Assembly: GCA_021777685.1 (NCBI GenBank) | Contig: JAJYDH010000466.1 | Coordinates: 1-5,029, forward strand | Direction of reading: 5' to 3' | DNA from: Planctomycetota bacterium | GTDB lineage: Bacteria > Planctomycetota > Planctomycetia > Isosphaerales > Isosphaeraceae | Length of the DNA: 5,029 bases | Shown: positions 1-5,029 of the stretch, one piece after another | How positions within the stretch are numbered: position 1 is the stretch's first letter | Layout: each line of letters opens with the position of its first letter | The notes under the pieces: model-generated | The model's input: the letters and a program-made list of their open reading frames with translations, nothing else | Told to the model about the DNA's origin: nothing | Database searches by the model: none | Translations under genes and position numbers: made by a program

Positions 1-3
1 ATT

Positions 4-33
4 GGTGGGGCTCGCCCGAGGCTCGACCCACCC
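4..33. repeat. Short hairpin-forming GC-rich repeat-like stretch
   Basis: GGTGGG at 4-9 is the reverse complement of CCCACC at 27-32, and the interior contains a small CTC/GAG pairing (11-13 with 18-20). The minus strand here reads GTAGGGTGGGTCGAGCC, a phrase of the kind dispersed between genes in many GC-rich genomes. There is no T-tract after the stem on the plus strand, so it is not a clear terminator. It is probably the tail of a dispersed intergenic repeat that continues outside the window. No coding region is supported in bases 1-60. Confidence 0.35.
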
Positions 34-51
34 TACAAATCGCTTTTCACC

Positions 52-60
52 GAGGTGATC
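52..60 (+). promoter_or_regulatory. Strong Shine-Dalgarno site that fixes the hydrolase start
   Basis: GAGGTGATC directly precedes the ATG at 61 and is complementary to the conserved 3' end of bacterial 16S rRNA (GATCACCTC). An in-frame GTG at 55 lies inside this site, so it cannot use the site for initiation. The ATG at 61 is therefore preferred. Confidence 0.75.
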
Positions 61-753
61 ATGTCGACGCGAATCCAATGGCTGGGCCATGCCTGCCTCC
101 TGATCGAGAGCGACGGCAGGCGCGTGCTGATCGACCCGTTCCTGACCGGCAACCCGATGGCGGCGGCCAGGCCCGAGGATGTCGAGGCCGACGTGATCCT
201 GGTCTCGCACGGCCACGAGGACCACCTCGGCGACACCCTGGCCATCGCCAGACGGACCGGCGCGACGGTCGTGGCCAACTACGAGCTGGGCTCCTGGCTG
301 AAGGGGCAAGGGCTGACCAAGGTCCACGGGATGCAGCACGGCGGCGGCTGCCAGGTCGACGAGTCGGTCCACGTCAAGCTGACCGTCGCCTTCCACGGCT
401 CGACCCTGCCCGGGGGCGGCTACGGCGGCAATCCCTGCGGGTTCCTCGTCACCTTCAAGGACGGCACCCGGATCTACGACGCGGCCGACACCGGCCTCTT
501 CGGCGACATGAAGCTGATCGGCGAGGAGGGGCTCGACCTGGCGATCCTGCCCATCGGCGATTACTTCACGATGGGCCCCGCCGACTCGATCCGCGCCGTC
601 AAGCTGCTCCAGCCCCGGGCCGTCCTGCCGATCCACTACAACACCTTCCCGCCCATCAAGCAGGACGTCCACGCCTGGGCCGAGAGGGTGAGGGAAGAGA
701 CCGCGGCCACGCCGCTGGTCCCCGAGCCGGGCGGGTGGTCGGACGTCGGCTGA
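61..753 (+). CDS. Metal-dependent hydrolase, metallo-beta-lactamase fold, UPF0173 family
   Basis: This is a complete 230-residue cytoplasmic protein with no signal peptide, the usual size for UPF0173 (YtkL-like) proteins. It opens with the family's typical WLGHAC...LIDPF start. The metal-binding motif HGHEDH is present (His50, His52, Asp54, His55). Other likely ligands are His112 (FHGS), Asp143 in AADTG, and His192 in the C-terminal IHYNTFPPI motif. All expected metallo-beta-lactamase positions are therefore intact, and a di-metal (usually zinc) hydrolase is expected; the physiological substrate of this family is not established. The ATG at 61 is chosen over GTG at 55 because GAGGTGATC lies just upstream. 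The gene ends 6 bases from the convergent RES toxin stop, leaving no room for a terminator. Composition is very GC-rich (44 of 60 bases in 361-420). Confidence 0.93.
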   Translation: MSTRIQWLGHACLLIESDGRRVLIDPFLTGNPMAAARPEDVEADVILVSHGHEDHLGDTLAIARRTGATVVANYELGSWLKGQGLTKVHGMQHGGGCQVDESVHVKLTVAFHGSTLPGGGYGGNPCGFLVTFKDGTRIYDAADTGLFGDMKLIGEEGLDLAILPIGDYFTMGPADSIRAVKLLQPRAVLPIHYNTFPPIKQDVHAWAERVREETAATPLVPEPGGWSDVG

Positions 754-759
754 GCGAGG

Positions 760-1344
760 TCAAGGGCCTGGCCGGGCGATCCGGTGGGTCTTGCCGGTGA
801 TGGTGTCCGAGAAGACGAGCTCGCTGCCCGGTTGGAGCTTCTGGGGGAAGATCACCAGGGTCTTGCAGAGCGGCATCTTGGCCGAAATCGCGAGAAACCC
901 TTCGATCCCCCCCGTTGCGAACAACGCGGACCCCAGTCGCTGGGTCGGGGCGTCCCCGAGAGGATGTGCGACCTGCCAATTCCCGGTCAATTCTTGCGCC
1001 GATGTCGCGAGCATCTTATGATGCCGAGGATCGGTCAAATCGACGATGAATTTCAGGCTCACATCCACATCGGCGACCATCATCTTGCTTCGGATGGGGT
1101 CGGCGATCGGGCGATCGGGAGGGCCGTAGATCGCCTGGACCTCGAAGAGCGCAACAGCCGGGTTTTCGGCGAGATAGATGATCTCGAACGGGACCTTGGC
1201 GGCATCACCCGGATTGTAGCGAGAGCGAGTTCCCGAGGTATGTGCCGTGCCGAGGGCCTTCTTCCAGTGATTCGCCGGGACAGCCCGATACCACTTCGAG
1301 CGGACGGTTTGACGAGGAAGACGTTGACAAGACTGAATTCTCAC
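760..1344 (-). CDS. RES-domain toxin of a type II toxin-antitoxin module
   Basis: The 194-residue protein has the hallmarks of the RES family. WYRAV supplies the conserved Arg (Arg20) near the N-terminus, SRYNPG follows (Arg42, Tyr43), then the YLAENPAVALFEV block with Glu60 and Glu68. GFLAISAKMP carries the conserved Ser (Ser154), followed by the TLVIF strand. Which Glu is catalytic cannot be decided by eye; Glu68 fits the usual AlxE position. Characterised RES toxins either destroy NAD+ (MbcT, an NAD+ phosphorylase) or ADP-ribosylate a target (ParT on Prs), so a growth-arresting cytoplasmic enzyme is inferred. The start is GTG at 1344, overlapping the antitoxin stop as GTGA. No Shine-Dalgarno is visible upstream, which points to translational coupling. 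The segment between the Glu and Ser blocks is fairly long. Base composition is lower in GC than the flanking genes (31 of 60 bases in 1021-1080), consistent with acquisition by transfer. Confidence 0.87.
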   Translation of the reverse strand: MRIQSCQRLPRQTVRSKWYRAVPANHWKKALGTAHTSGTRSRYNPGDAAKVPFEIIYLAENPAVALFEVQAIYGPPDRPIADPIRSKMMVADVDVSLKFIVDLTDPRHHKMLATSAQELTGNWQVAHPLGDAPTQRLGSALFATGGIEGFLAISAKMPLCKTLVIFPQKLQPGSELVFSDTITGKTHRIARPGP

Positions 1345-1712
1345 GAGAACAAGCCGTACTTTGCCATCTCGATCCGGTTCCTCAGCCTCGCCTCTTCGGG
1401 CGTGCCCAGCAACTCGATCGGCGCCCGCCCTTCGAACTCGACGTTGGGCGTGTGGAACCAGCCTTCGGGATCGTCGACGAAGTCGCCAACATCGCTGACC
1501 AAATTCGGGTCGATAGCCGGCCGGGATTGAACCGTCGATCTTTCGACCTGAGCTCTTGTCAATTCCTCCCGGATGAGCTGACGAATCTTGGCGACGACGC
1601 GCGGATTTAGCGACACCGAAGATGGTCTGGAACTCGACTGTTTCCCCTTCCCGGCCTTCTTCGGCCTCGAAGCGGTGTCGCCTTTCGGAGACGCCTCTTT
1701 AATCTTCTTCAT
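1341..1712 (-). CDS. MbcA/ParS/Xre-type antitoxin (DUF2384-like C-terminus), partner of the RES toxin
   Basis: The 123-residue protein has three parts. Residues 1-30 are rich in Lys, Ser and Pro and probably disordered. Residues 36-60 (NPRVVAKIRQLIREELTRAQ) look like one helix. The C-terminal 40 residues match the toxin-binding domain of RES antitoxins: Trp85-Phe-His-Thr-Pro-Asn90, then Gly95-Arg-Ala-Pro-Ile-Glu-Leu-Leu102, a short acidic helix, and a terminal AKYGLFS. It should bind and neutralise the RES protein encoded immediately downstream; the genes share the 4 bases GTGA. The start is ATG at 1712, with GGAGGG (1721-1726) 8 bases upstream. Unlike classical Xre antitoxins, no helix-turn-helix is visible in the N-terminal half. 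DNA binding, if any, might use the basic tail and helix. The family call rests on the C-terminus and the context. Confidence 0.8.
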   Translation of the reverse strand: MKKIKEASPKGDTASRPKKAGKGKQSSSRPSSVSLNPRVVAKIRQLIREELTRAQVERSTVQSRPAIDPNLVSDVGDFVDDPEGWFHTPNVEFEGRAPIELLGTPEEARLRNRIEMAKYGLFS

Positions 1713-1720
1713 CGCCCCGG

Positions 1721-1726
1721 CCCTCC
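1721..1726 (-). promoter_or_regulatory. Ribosome binding site of the antitoxin gene
   Basis: On the minus strand GGAGGG lies 8 bases before the ATG at 1712. It is the only clear Shine-Dalgarno site of the two-gene toxin-antitoxin unit, so toxin translation probably depends on ribosomes that have translated the antitoxin. Confidence 0.6.
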
Positions 1727-1754
1727 GCCCTCGATTCGCCCCGGCCGTCTGACC

Positions 1755-1781
1755 CTTCCAGGTTACTCGAATCCCTGGAAG
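1755..1781. promoter_or_regulatory. Perfect 8-bp inverted repeat, candidate operator of the toxin-antitoxin unit
   Basis: CTTCCAGG (1755-1762) and CCTGGAAG (1774-1781) are exact reverse complements separated by 11 bases. The half-site centres are 19 bp apart, close to two helical turns. The repeat lies 43-69 bases upstream of the antitoxin ATG, where an autoregulatory operator would be expected. There is no T-run after either arm, so a terminator is less likely. No convincing -35/-10 pair was found around it. The operator role is inferred from position and symmetry only. Confidence 0.45.
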
Positions 1782-1928
1782 ATGTCGAACCGAGGAGCGG
1801 AGGCCGCGGGGTTATTCAAAGGTCTTTGCTCGAACGGCGGCCCCCCCCACCTCAACCCTCCCCCGCAAGGGGCTGACCGACCGACACTTTTTCCATCGCC
1901 AACCGATCAGCAGGCATCCTAGCTTTCT

Positions 1929-1965
1929 CCCCTCTCCCCCCGGGAGAAGGGCCGGGGGAGAGGGG
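1929..1965. repeat. 12-bp perfect hairpin inside the palindromic element (left)
   Basis: CCCCTCTCCCCC (1929-1940) pairs without mismatch with GGGGGAGAGGGG (1954-1965) across a 13-base loop. Read on the minus strand it resembles the right internal hairpin at 2039-2059, including the GGCCCT core. The two are therefore inverted copies of one unit. No T-tract follows on either strand, so it is not scored as an intrinsic terminator, although a transcript in either direction would fold here. Confidence 0.7.
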
Positions 1966-2038
1966 CGCCGCATGACCAGCGGGCCGGAAAACAGGGCTCG
2001 ATCGACGGCCGCTCGACCGGCGACGACCCTCACCCTGG

Positions 2039-2059
2039 CCCTCTCCCAGTGGGAGAGGG
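2039..2059. repeat. 9-bp perfect hairpin inside the palindromic element (right)
   Basis: CCCTCTCCC (2039-2047) pairs with GGGAGAGGG (2051-2059) across a 3-base AGT loop, and GACCC (2025-2029) with GGGTC (2059-2063) adds outer symmetry. The surrounding phrase, with CCCTCACCC just upstream, is of a type scattered between genes in GC-rich bacteria. Confidence 0.65.
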
Positions 2060-2191
2060 GGTCAGAATCCGCTCCGGACGAGAATCGAAAAAGTGTCGGC
2101 CGGTCAGCCCCTTGCGGGGTAGGGTTGGGGGGGGGCGGAGGTTTGCCCCGCGACCTTGGAACAACCCTGGCGGAGGCCGGCATTCGGCCGT

Positions 2192-3595
2192 TCACTTCTT
2201 CGCCGATTCGTCCTTCTCCAGCGCCTCAAGGGCCTTGCGGGCGTCCTCGGCGCGGAGGGAGAAGGCGGGGTTCCGGGCGAGGGCCCTGGCGAGGTGATCG
2301 CGGGCCTTCGCCTTGTCTCCGAGGCGGAGCTGGATCAGGCCGGCGTGGTAGTCGAGGTTGGCGTCTCGGAGGCCGGGTTTGAAGGCTTCGTCCATCGCCT
2401 TCGAGGCCTCCTCGGGCCTGTTGTTCTTGAGGAGGGCCCAGGCCAGGGCGTCATAGCCGTAGATGTCCTTGCGGTCGACCAGGTCGCGCTCGGCCAGTTC
2501 GAGGGCCCTGGGCAGGTCGCGGTCGTGGTCGGAATAGAACAGGGAGAGGACGCGGAGGTACTCGTTCTTCCCGTCGGCGATGGCGACGACCCGGTCGAAG
2601 AGGGGCCGGGCCTCGGCGTCTCGGCCGAGGCGGACGTAGAGGTCGCCGAGCGCGGCGAGCATGTGGGGGTCGGGGCCGATGGCGACGGCCTTCTGATAGA
2701 GATCGACCGCCTCGTCGAGCTTGCCCTGGCCGGCGCGGAGGCGGCCCAGCGCGGCGGTGGCGTCGTGGTAGGGGTCGGTCTTCGGCGGGACCGATCGGTA
2801 GTGCGACTCGGCCTCGTCGACCCGGCCGGCGACGAACGCGATGTCGCCCAGCCGGGCCCGGTACCAGGCCGCGGCCCTGTCGCCGCCGGCCTTGCGGGCC
2901 TTCGCCTCGGCCTCGCCCATCAGCCGGAGCGCCTCGTCGGGGTCGCCCTTCATCTCGGCCAGGCTGGCGAGCCGGGCGAGGATCTGGGGGGCGTCGCCCT
3001 TCTTGCGGAGGTCCCGGTAGGTCTGCTCCGCCTCGGCGTATCGGCCCATCTCCAGGAGGGCGTCGCCCAGGGTCGCCATGGCGTCGACGTTGGCCGGGTC
3101 CCTCGCCAGGACGCCACGGGCCAGCTCCAGCCCCTCGGCGAACTTGTGCCGGCTGCACAGCACCGCGGCGAGCGAGGCCCGGGCCTTGTCGTAATCCGGG
3201 TTGATCTCCAGGGAGCGGCGGAGCGCGGCCTCGGCCCGGCCGTAGCAGGCGAGGTCGCCGGTCTCCTCGGCCCTCTTCTCGTGGAACTCGCCGAGGATCC
3301 GGCAACTGATGTAGTCGCGTGGATTCCGCGCGACCCTCGCCTCGAACAGCCGGATCGACTCGTCGGTGTTGTAGACGTAGGCCCTGGGGCCGCCGTCGGC
3401 GGGCGGCGGCAGGTCGGGCCGGGGGATCTGACCGGGCGGGATCGGCGCATCCGGGAGCGAAGGAGCCGGCGCCGACGCCGGCTCCTGGGGGGGCATCGCC
3501 CGCGATGGGGCGATGCCCGGCGCCAGGACGATCAGCCAGCAGGCCGCGAGCGGCCCGGCCAGGGCCGTGGCCGTGGCGTGTCGATCACGAGTCAT
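2192..3595 (-). CDS. Exported tetratricopeptide-repeat protein
   Basis: The 467-residue protein starts at ATG 3595, with GGAG (3604-3607) 8 bases upstream. Residues 1-33 form a Sec-type signal peptide: basic start, hydrophobic core ALAGPLAACWLIVLAPG, and likely cleavage after SRA33. A proline/alanine-rich linker follows (about 35-70). Residues 75-445 consist of roughly ten tandem TPR-like helical hairpins. Recognisable examples are AEAALRRSLEINPDY (121-135), DAMATLGDALLEMGRYAEAEQTYR (171-194), EAVDLYQKAVAIGPDP (295-310) and a last unit ending ALARNPAF (438-445). The C-terminus is a charged helix. TPR arrays bind other proteins; no catalytic motif is seen, so a scaffold or adaptor role outside the cytoplasm is inferred. 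It lies 66 bases downstream of the DUF4331 gene on the same strand, suggesting one transcript. A short stem (2175-2189) and the palindromic element follow its stop. Confidence 0.9.
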   Translation of the reverse strand: MTRDRHATATALAGPLAACWLIVLAPGIAPSRAMPPQEPASAPAPSLPDAPIPPGQIPRPDLPPPADGGPRAYVYNTDESIRLFEARVARNPRDYISCRILGEFHEKRAEETGDLACYGRAEAALRRSLEINPDYDKARASLAAVLCSRHKFAEGLELARGVLARDPANVDAMATLGDALLEMGRYAEAEQTYRDLRKKGDAPQILARLASLAEMKGDPDEALRLMGEAEAKARKAGGDRAAAWYRARLGDIAFVAGRVDEAESHYRSVPPKTDPYHDATAALGRLRAGQGKLDEAVDLYQKAVAIGPDPHMLAALGDLYVRLGRDAEARPLFDRVVAIADGKNEYLRVLSLFYSDHDRDLPRALELAERDLVDRKDIYGYDALAWALLKNNRPEEASKAMDEAFKPGLRDANLDYHAGLIQLRLGDKAKARDHLARALARNPAFSLRAEDARKALEALEKDESAKK

Positions 3596-3636
3596 CGATC
3601 GGTCTCCGACGGACGGGGGGCTGAACGGGACGTGAT

Positions 3637-3659
3637 CGACGGGCCGCGCGGCCCCGTCG
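3637..3659. other. GC-rich hairpin between the DUF4331 and TPR genes
   Basis: CGACGGG (3637-3643) pairs with CCCGTCG (3653-3659), and the interior CC/GG (3644-3645 with 3650-3651) extends the stem across one bulged base. It lies in the 66-base gap just after the DUF4331 stop. Minus-strand reading shows no T-tract, so full termination is unlikely. It may protect the 3' end of the first message or lower expression of the TPR gene. The function is inference. Confidence 0.45.
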
Positions 3660-3661
3660 GG

Positions 3662-4795
3662 TCAGGGCAGGGGCGCCCGGGGCTGGGGGGCCCCCAGATA
3701 GGGGAAGCTATTGGTGAACACCGAGTCGTTGTCGACGCGGTCCGACCTCAGGGCCCCGGCGGTCAGGAGCTTGAACTCGGTGTCGATCACGTCGTCGGTC
3801 AGCGTCCGACCGTTGGGGAAGGCCGCCGGCTTGGAGACGTCGATGGTCAGGACGTCCGGCAAAAGGATCTCGGTCAGGCCCAGCGCGTAGGAGACGCTGA
3901 CGCCGTAGAGCTCGGTGATGTCCTGGATCATCGCCGGGGTGAACAGGACCGAGTCGGTGAACGGCGTCCCCTCGTTGAAGACGTCCTTGTACGGCGTCGG
4001 GATCGCGGCGGTGTTGACCGCCGGCCGGCCCTCCCGGTCGATCTGCTCGCTATTGGCGACGGTCCGGGCCCAGTAGCCGAACTTGGTGTTCTTCGGGCCC
4101 GACTGGAGCGACACCGTCGGCACCTCGAGAACGATCGCCGTCACGTTGAAGTTGCCGAAGAAGTTGTTCGGGATGTTCGGCGGGAAGAACGGCGCGACCC
4201 TCTGGGACAGCGTCGCCCCGGACTGGGCCAGCGCGACGAACTTGTTGAAGGCCAGGCTGTCGAAGAAGAACGGGTCGTCGAACAGCCCCGCCATCACCGT
4301 CCCGCCCCCCTTGACCGCCATCTTCGTGCCCGTCGGCCCGAACGCGACCACTTGCGTCGTGATCGCGGACGGGGGGGCCACCCCGAATTGCGACACGATC
4401 GCCTCGCCGTTGGCGGCGGTCTGCTTGAGCATCTGGAAGTTCTGACGGCCGAACTCGTCCGGCTCCGAGAACGAGAACTGGAAGATGATGTTGTCGGCGA
4501 TCGCCGACGTGTTCTGGACGTGGATCTCGTACGACGCCAGCGCGTGGAACGTCGCCGGCGAGGAGACCCCCGCCGAGGGGCTGAAGGTCACGATGATGAC
4601 CGTGTTCTCCTTGTTGGACGGCGAGGGGAAGAGATACGTGTCGTTGATGTCGACGTTCCCCTCGAACGCGATGTTCGCCATCAGCCTCGGCGAGTCTCGA
4701 TGGTCCGCGGCCTCGGAGACCCCCGAGGAGAGCAGAAGCGACGTCGCAATCAAAGTCCCGACCCAAACCCCGAGCGAGGTCTTCCATGCAAGCAT
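3662..4795 (-). CDS. Exported DUF4331-family protein
   Basis: The 377-residue protein starts at ATG 4795, with GGGAG (4804-4808) 8 bases upstream. A nearby ATG at 4787 is out of frame. Residues 1-30 are a signal peptide (basic start, hydrophobic core to about residue 24, cleavage around SEAA). The mature protein begins with the family signature DHRDSP (31-36), followed by DINDTYLFPSP (49-59). Later motifs typical of DUF4331 are DREGRPAVNTA (253-263), LLPDVLTIDVS (311-321), FPNGRTLTDDVID (326-338) and FPYLGAP (364-370). Length and motif order match a complete member. The biochemical function of the family is unknown to me. The conserved acidic and histidine motif at the mature N-terminus might bind metal, but that is speculation. 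It is the first gene of a probable two-gene unit with the TPR protein, which is also exported. Confidence 0.9.
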   Translation of the reverse strand: MLAWKTSLGVWVGTLIATSLLLSSGVSEAADHRDSPRLMANIAFEGNVDINDTYLFPSPSNKENTVIIVTFSPSAGVSSPATFHALASYEIHVQNTSAIADNIIFQFSFSEPDEFGRQNFQMLKQTAANGEAIVSQFGVAPPSAITTQVVAFGPTGTKMAVKGGGTVMAGLFDDPFFFDSLAFNKFVALAQSGATLSQRVAPFFPPNIPNNFFGNFNVTAIVLEVPTVSLQSGPKNTKFGYWARTVANSEQIDREGRPAVNTAAIPTPYKDVFNEGTPFTDSVLFTPAMIQDITELYGVSVSYALGLTEILLPDVLTIDVSKPAAFPNGRTLTDDVIDTEFKLLTAGALRSDRVDNDSVFTNSFPYLGAPQPRAPLP

Positions 4796-4951
4796 TTTCA
4801 GGACTCCCGATCACAAAGGATGTGAAGATCAAAGGGGAAACTCGGCCCATGATAAGCAGGGCAAGAAATAGAATCCAGGAGCCATGAGGATTTTTTCTCG
4901 AATCTCGCGATTCGGTAGTCCTGCACGATCTTGGCACGGTTTGCCGGGCGT
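4796..4951 (-). other. Long 5' leader upstream of the DUF4331 gene
   Basis: If the promoter proposed at 4952-4981 is used, the message has an untranslated leader of about 150 bases. It contains a 6-bp stem, CGAATC (4899-4904) with GATTCG (4909-4914), closed by a TCGC loop. On the minus strand the stem is followed by an A-run, so it is not a terminator. It is richer in A and T than the adjacent genes. No known riboswitch class was recognised, and the open frame across this region lacks protein-like features. Confidence 0.35.
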
Positions 4952-4981
4952 TTTATGCTGAATGAGATTGCCTTGAGTCAA
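4952..4981 (-). promoter_or_regulatory. Candidate sigma-70-like promoter for the DUF4331-TPR unit
   Basis: On the minus strand TTGACT (4981-4976) matches the -35 consensus at 5 of 6 positions. After an 18-base spacer, CATAAA (4957-4952) matches the -10 consensus at 4 of 6. Transcription would start near 4945. The site lies in a relatively AT-rich patch within an otherwise GC-rich window, which strengthens it, but it is a sequence match only. Confidence 0.45.
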
Positions 4982-5002
4982 ATCTCGGCCCCTCTTCATC
5001 CA

Positions 5003-5015
5003 GGGCTCGGAGCCC
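5003..5015. repeat. Small GC palindrome at the window edge
   Basis: GGGCTC (5003-5008) and GAGCCC (5010-5015) are exact reverse complements around a single base. It lies just upstream of the candidate promoter and might be a regulator site or part of an upstream gene's 3' end. The window stops too soon to tell. Confidence 0.3.
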
Positions 5016-5029
5016 GGCCATGGCACGCA

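Larger units (their letters stand above)
1809..2167. repeat. Compound palindromic intergenic element (MITE-like or large REP-like repeat)
   Basis: This gene-free stretch reads nearly the same on both strands around a centre near 1990. The best-conserved arm parts are 1854-1896 and 2084-2126, which match as reverse complements at 40 of 43 positions. The similarity weakens outward through a C-run/G-run and returns at the ends, where GGGTTATTCAAAGGTC (1809-1824) matches the reverse complement of 2152-2167 at 14 of 16 positions. Inside are two hairpins that are inverted relatives of each other (1929-1965 and 2039-2059). Each arm contains CCCCGCAAGGGG, a 4-bp stem with a GNRA-type loop. No transposase or clear target-site duplication is visible. 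A non-autonomous mobile element or dispersed structured repeat is inferred. It lies downstream of the TPR gene and upstream of the antitoxin. Confidence 0.75.

Noticed and set aside
784..1530. A 248-codon plus-strand frame over the toxin and antitoxin
   Set aside because: The minus-strand frames carry clear family motifs, while this product shows none and straddles two genes.
1754..1782. Resemblance of the region around GAATCC to a tRNA T-arm
   Set aside because: The loop is too long, and no acceptor, D or anticodon arms can be placed in the flanking bases.
1809..2167. Possible CRISPR array or small RNA gene in the repeat-rich gap
   Set aside because: The repeats are inverted and nested, not direct and regularly spaced, and no promoter for an RNA gene was seen.
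1812..2195. A 127-codon minus-strand frame across the palindromic element
   Set aside because: It is made almost entirely of repeat sequence, with Pro/Gly/Arg-rich low-complexity product and no recognised motif.
2156..4825. An 889-codon open frame on the plus strand, antisense to both the TPR and DUF4331 genes
   Set aside because: It runs across two well-supported genes and their gap and encodes a monotonous Val/Gly/Arg/Glu/Leu-rich product with no domain. Long antisense frames of this kind arise by chance in GC-rich coding DNA.
4891..4914. A T6 run next to a 6-bp stem as an intrinsic terminator
   Set aside because: On the plus strand the T-run precedes the stem, and on the minus strand the stem is followed by A, so neither strand has stem-then-T order.
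4829..5026. A 65-codon minus-strand frame upstream of the DUF4331 gene
   Set aside because: There is no ribosome binding site, no protein-like composition and no recognised motif, and it overlaps the candidate promoter and leader.

Overview
The window is very GC-rich and has long intergenic palindromes, G/C-ending codons, secreted TPR and DUF4331 proteins and strong Shine-Dalgarno sites. I read this as a high-GC planctomycete, probably near the Isosphaeraceae. The placement is inference from style and protein resemblance; no rRNA or other marker is present.

Layout, left to right. Bases 1-60 hold a short hairpin-forming, repeat-like stretch and the ribosome binding site of the first gene. Bases 61-753 (+) encode a complete 230-residue metallo-beta-lactamase-fold hydrolase of the UPF0173 family. 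Six bases later, in convergent orientation, is a two-gene minus-strand module: a RES-domain toxin (760-1344) preceded by its MbcA/ParS/Xre-type antitoxin (1341-1712). The two share a 4-base GTGA overlap. The module looks less GC-rich than its neighbours, and a perfect 8-bp inverted repeat lies 43-69 bases upstream of the antitoxin start. Bases 1809-2167 form one large, nearly palindromic element with nested hairpins, probably a non-autonomous, MITE-like repeat. Bases 2192-3595 (-) encode an exported tetratricopeptide-repeat protein, and 3662-4795 (-) an exported DUF4331 protein. These two are probably co-transcribed (66-base gap with a GC hairpin). A plausible sigma-70-like promoter and a leader of about 150 bases lie upstream, at 4796-4981. 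Bases 4982-5029 hold only a small palindrome.

Functionally there are three units: a housekeeping-type metal-dependent hydrolase, a toxin-antitoxin unit expected to act on NAD+ or a related substrate, and an exported DUF4331-TPR pair of unknown function. The least ordinary items are the antitoxin, which lacks a recognisable helix-turn-helix, and the roughly 360-bp palindromic element.
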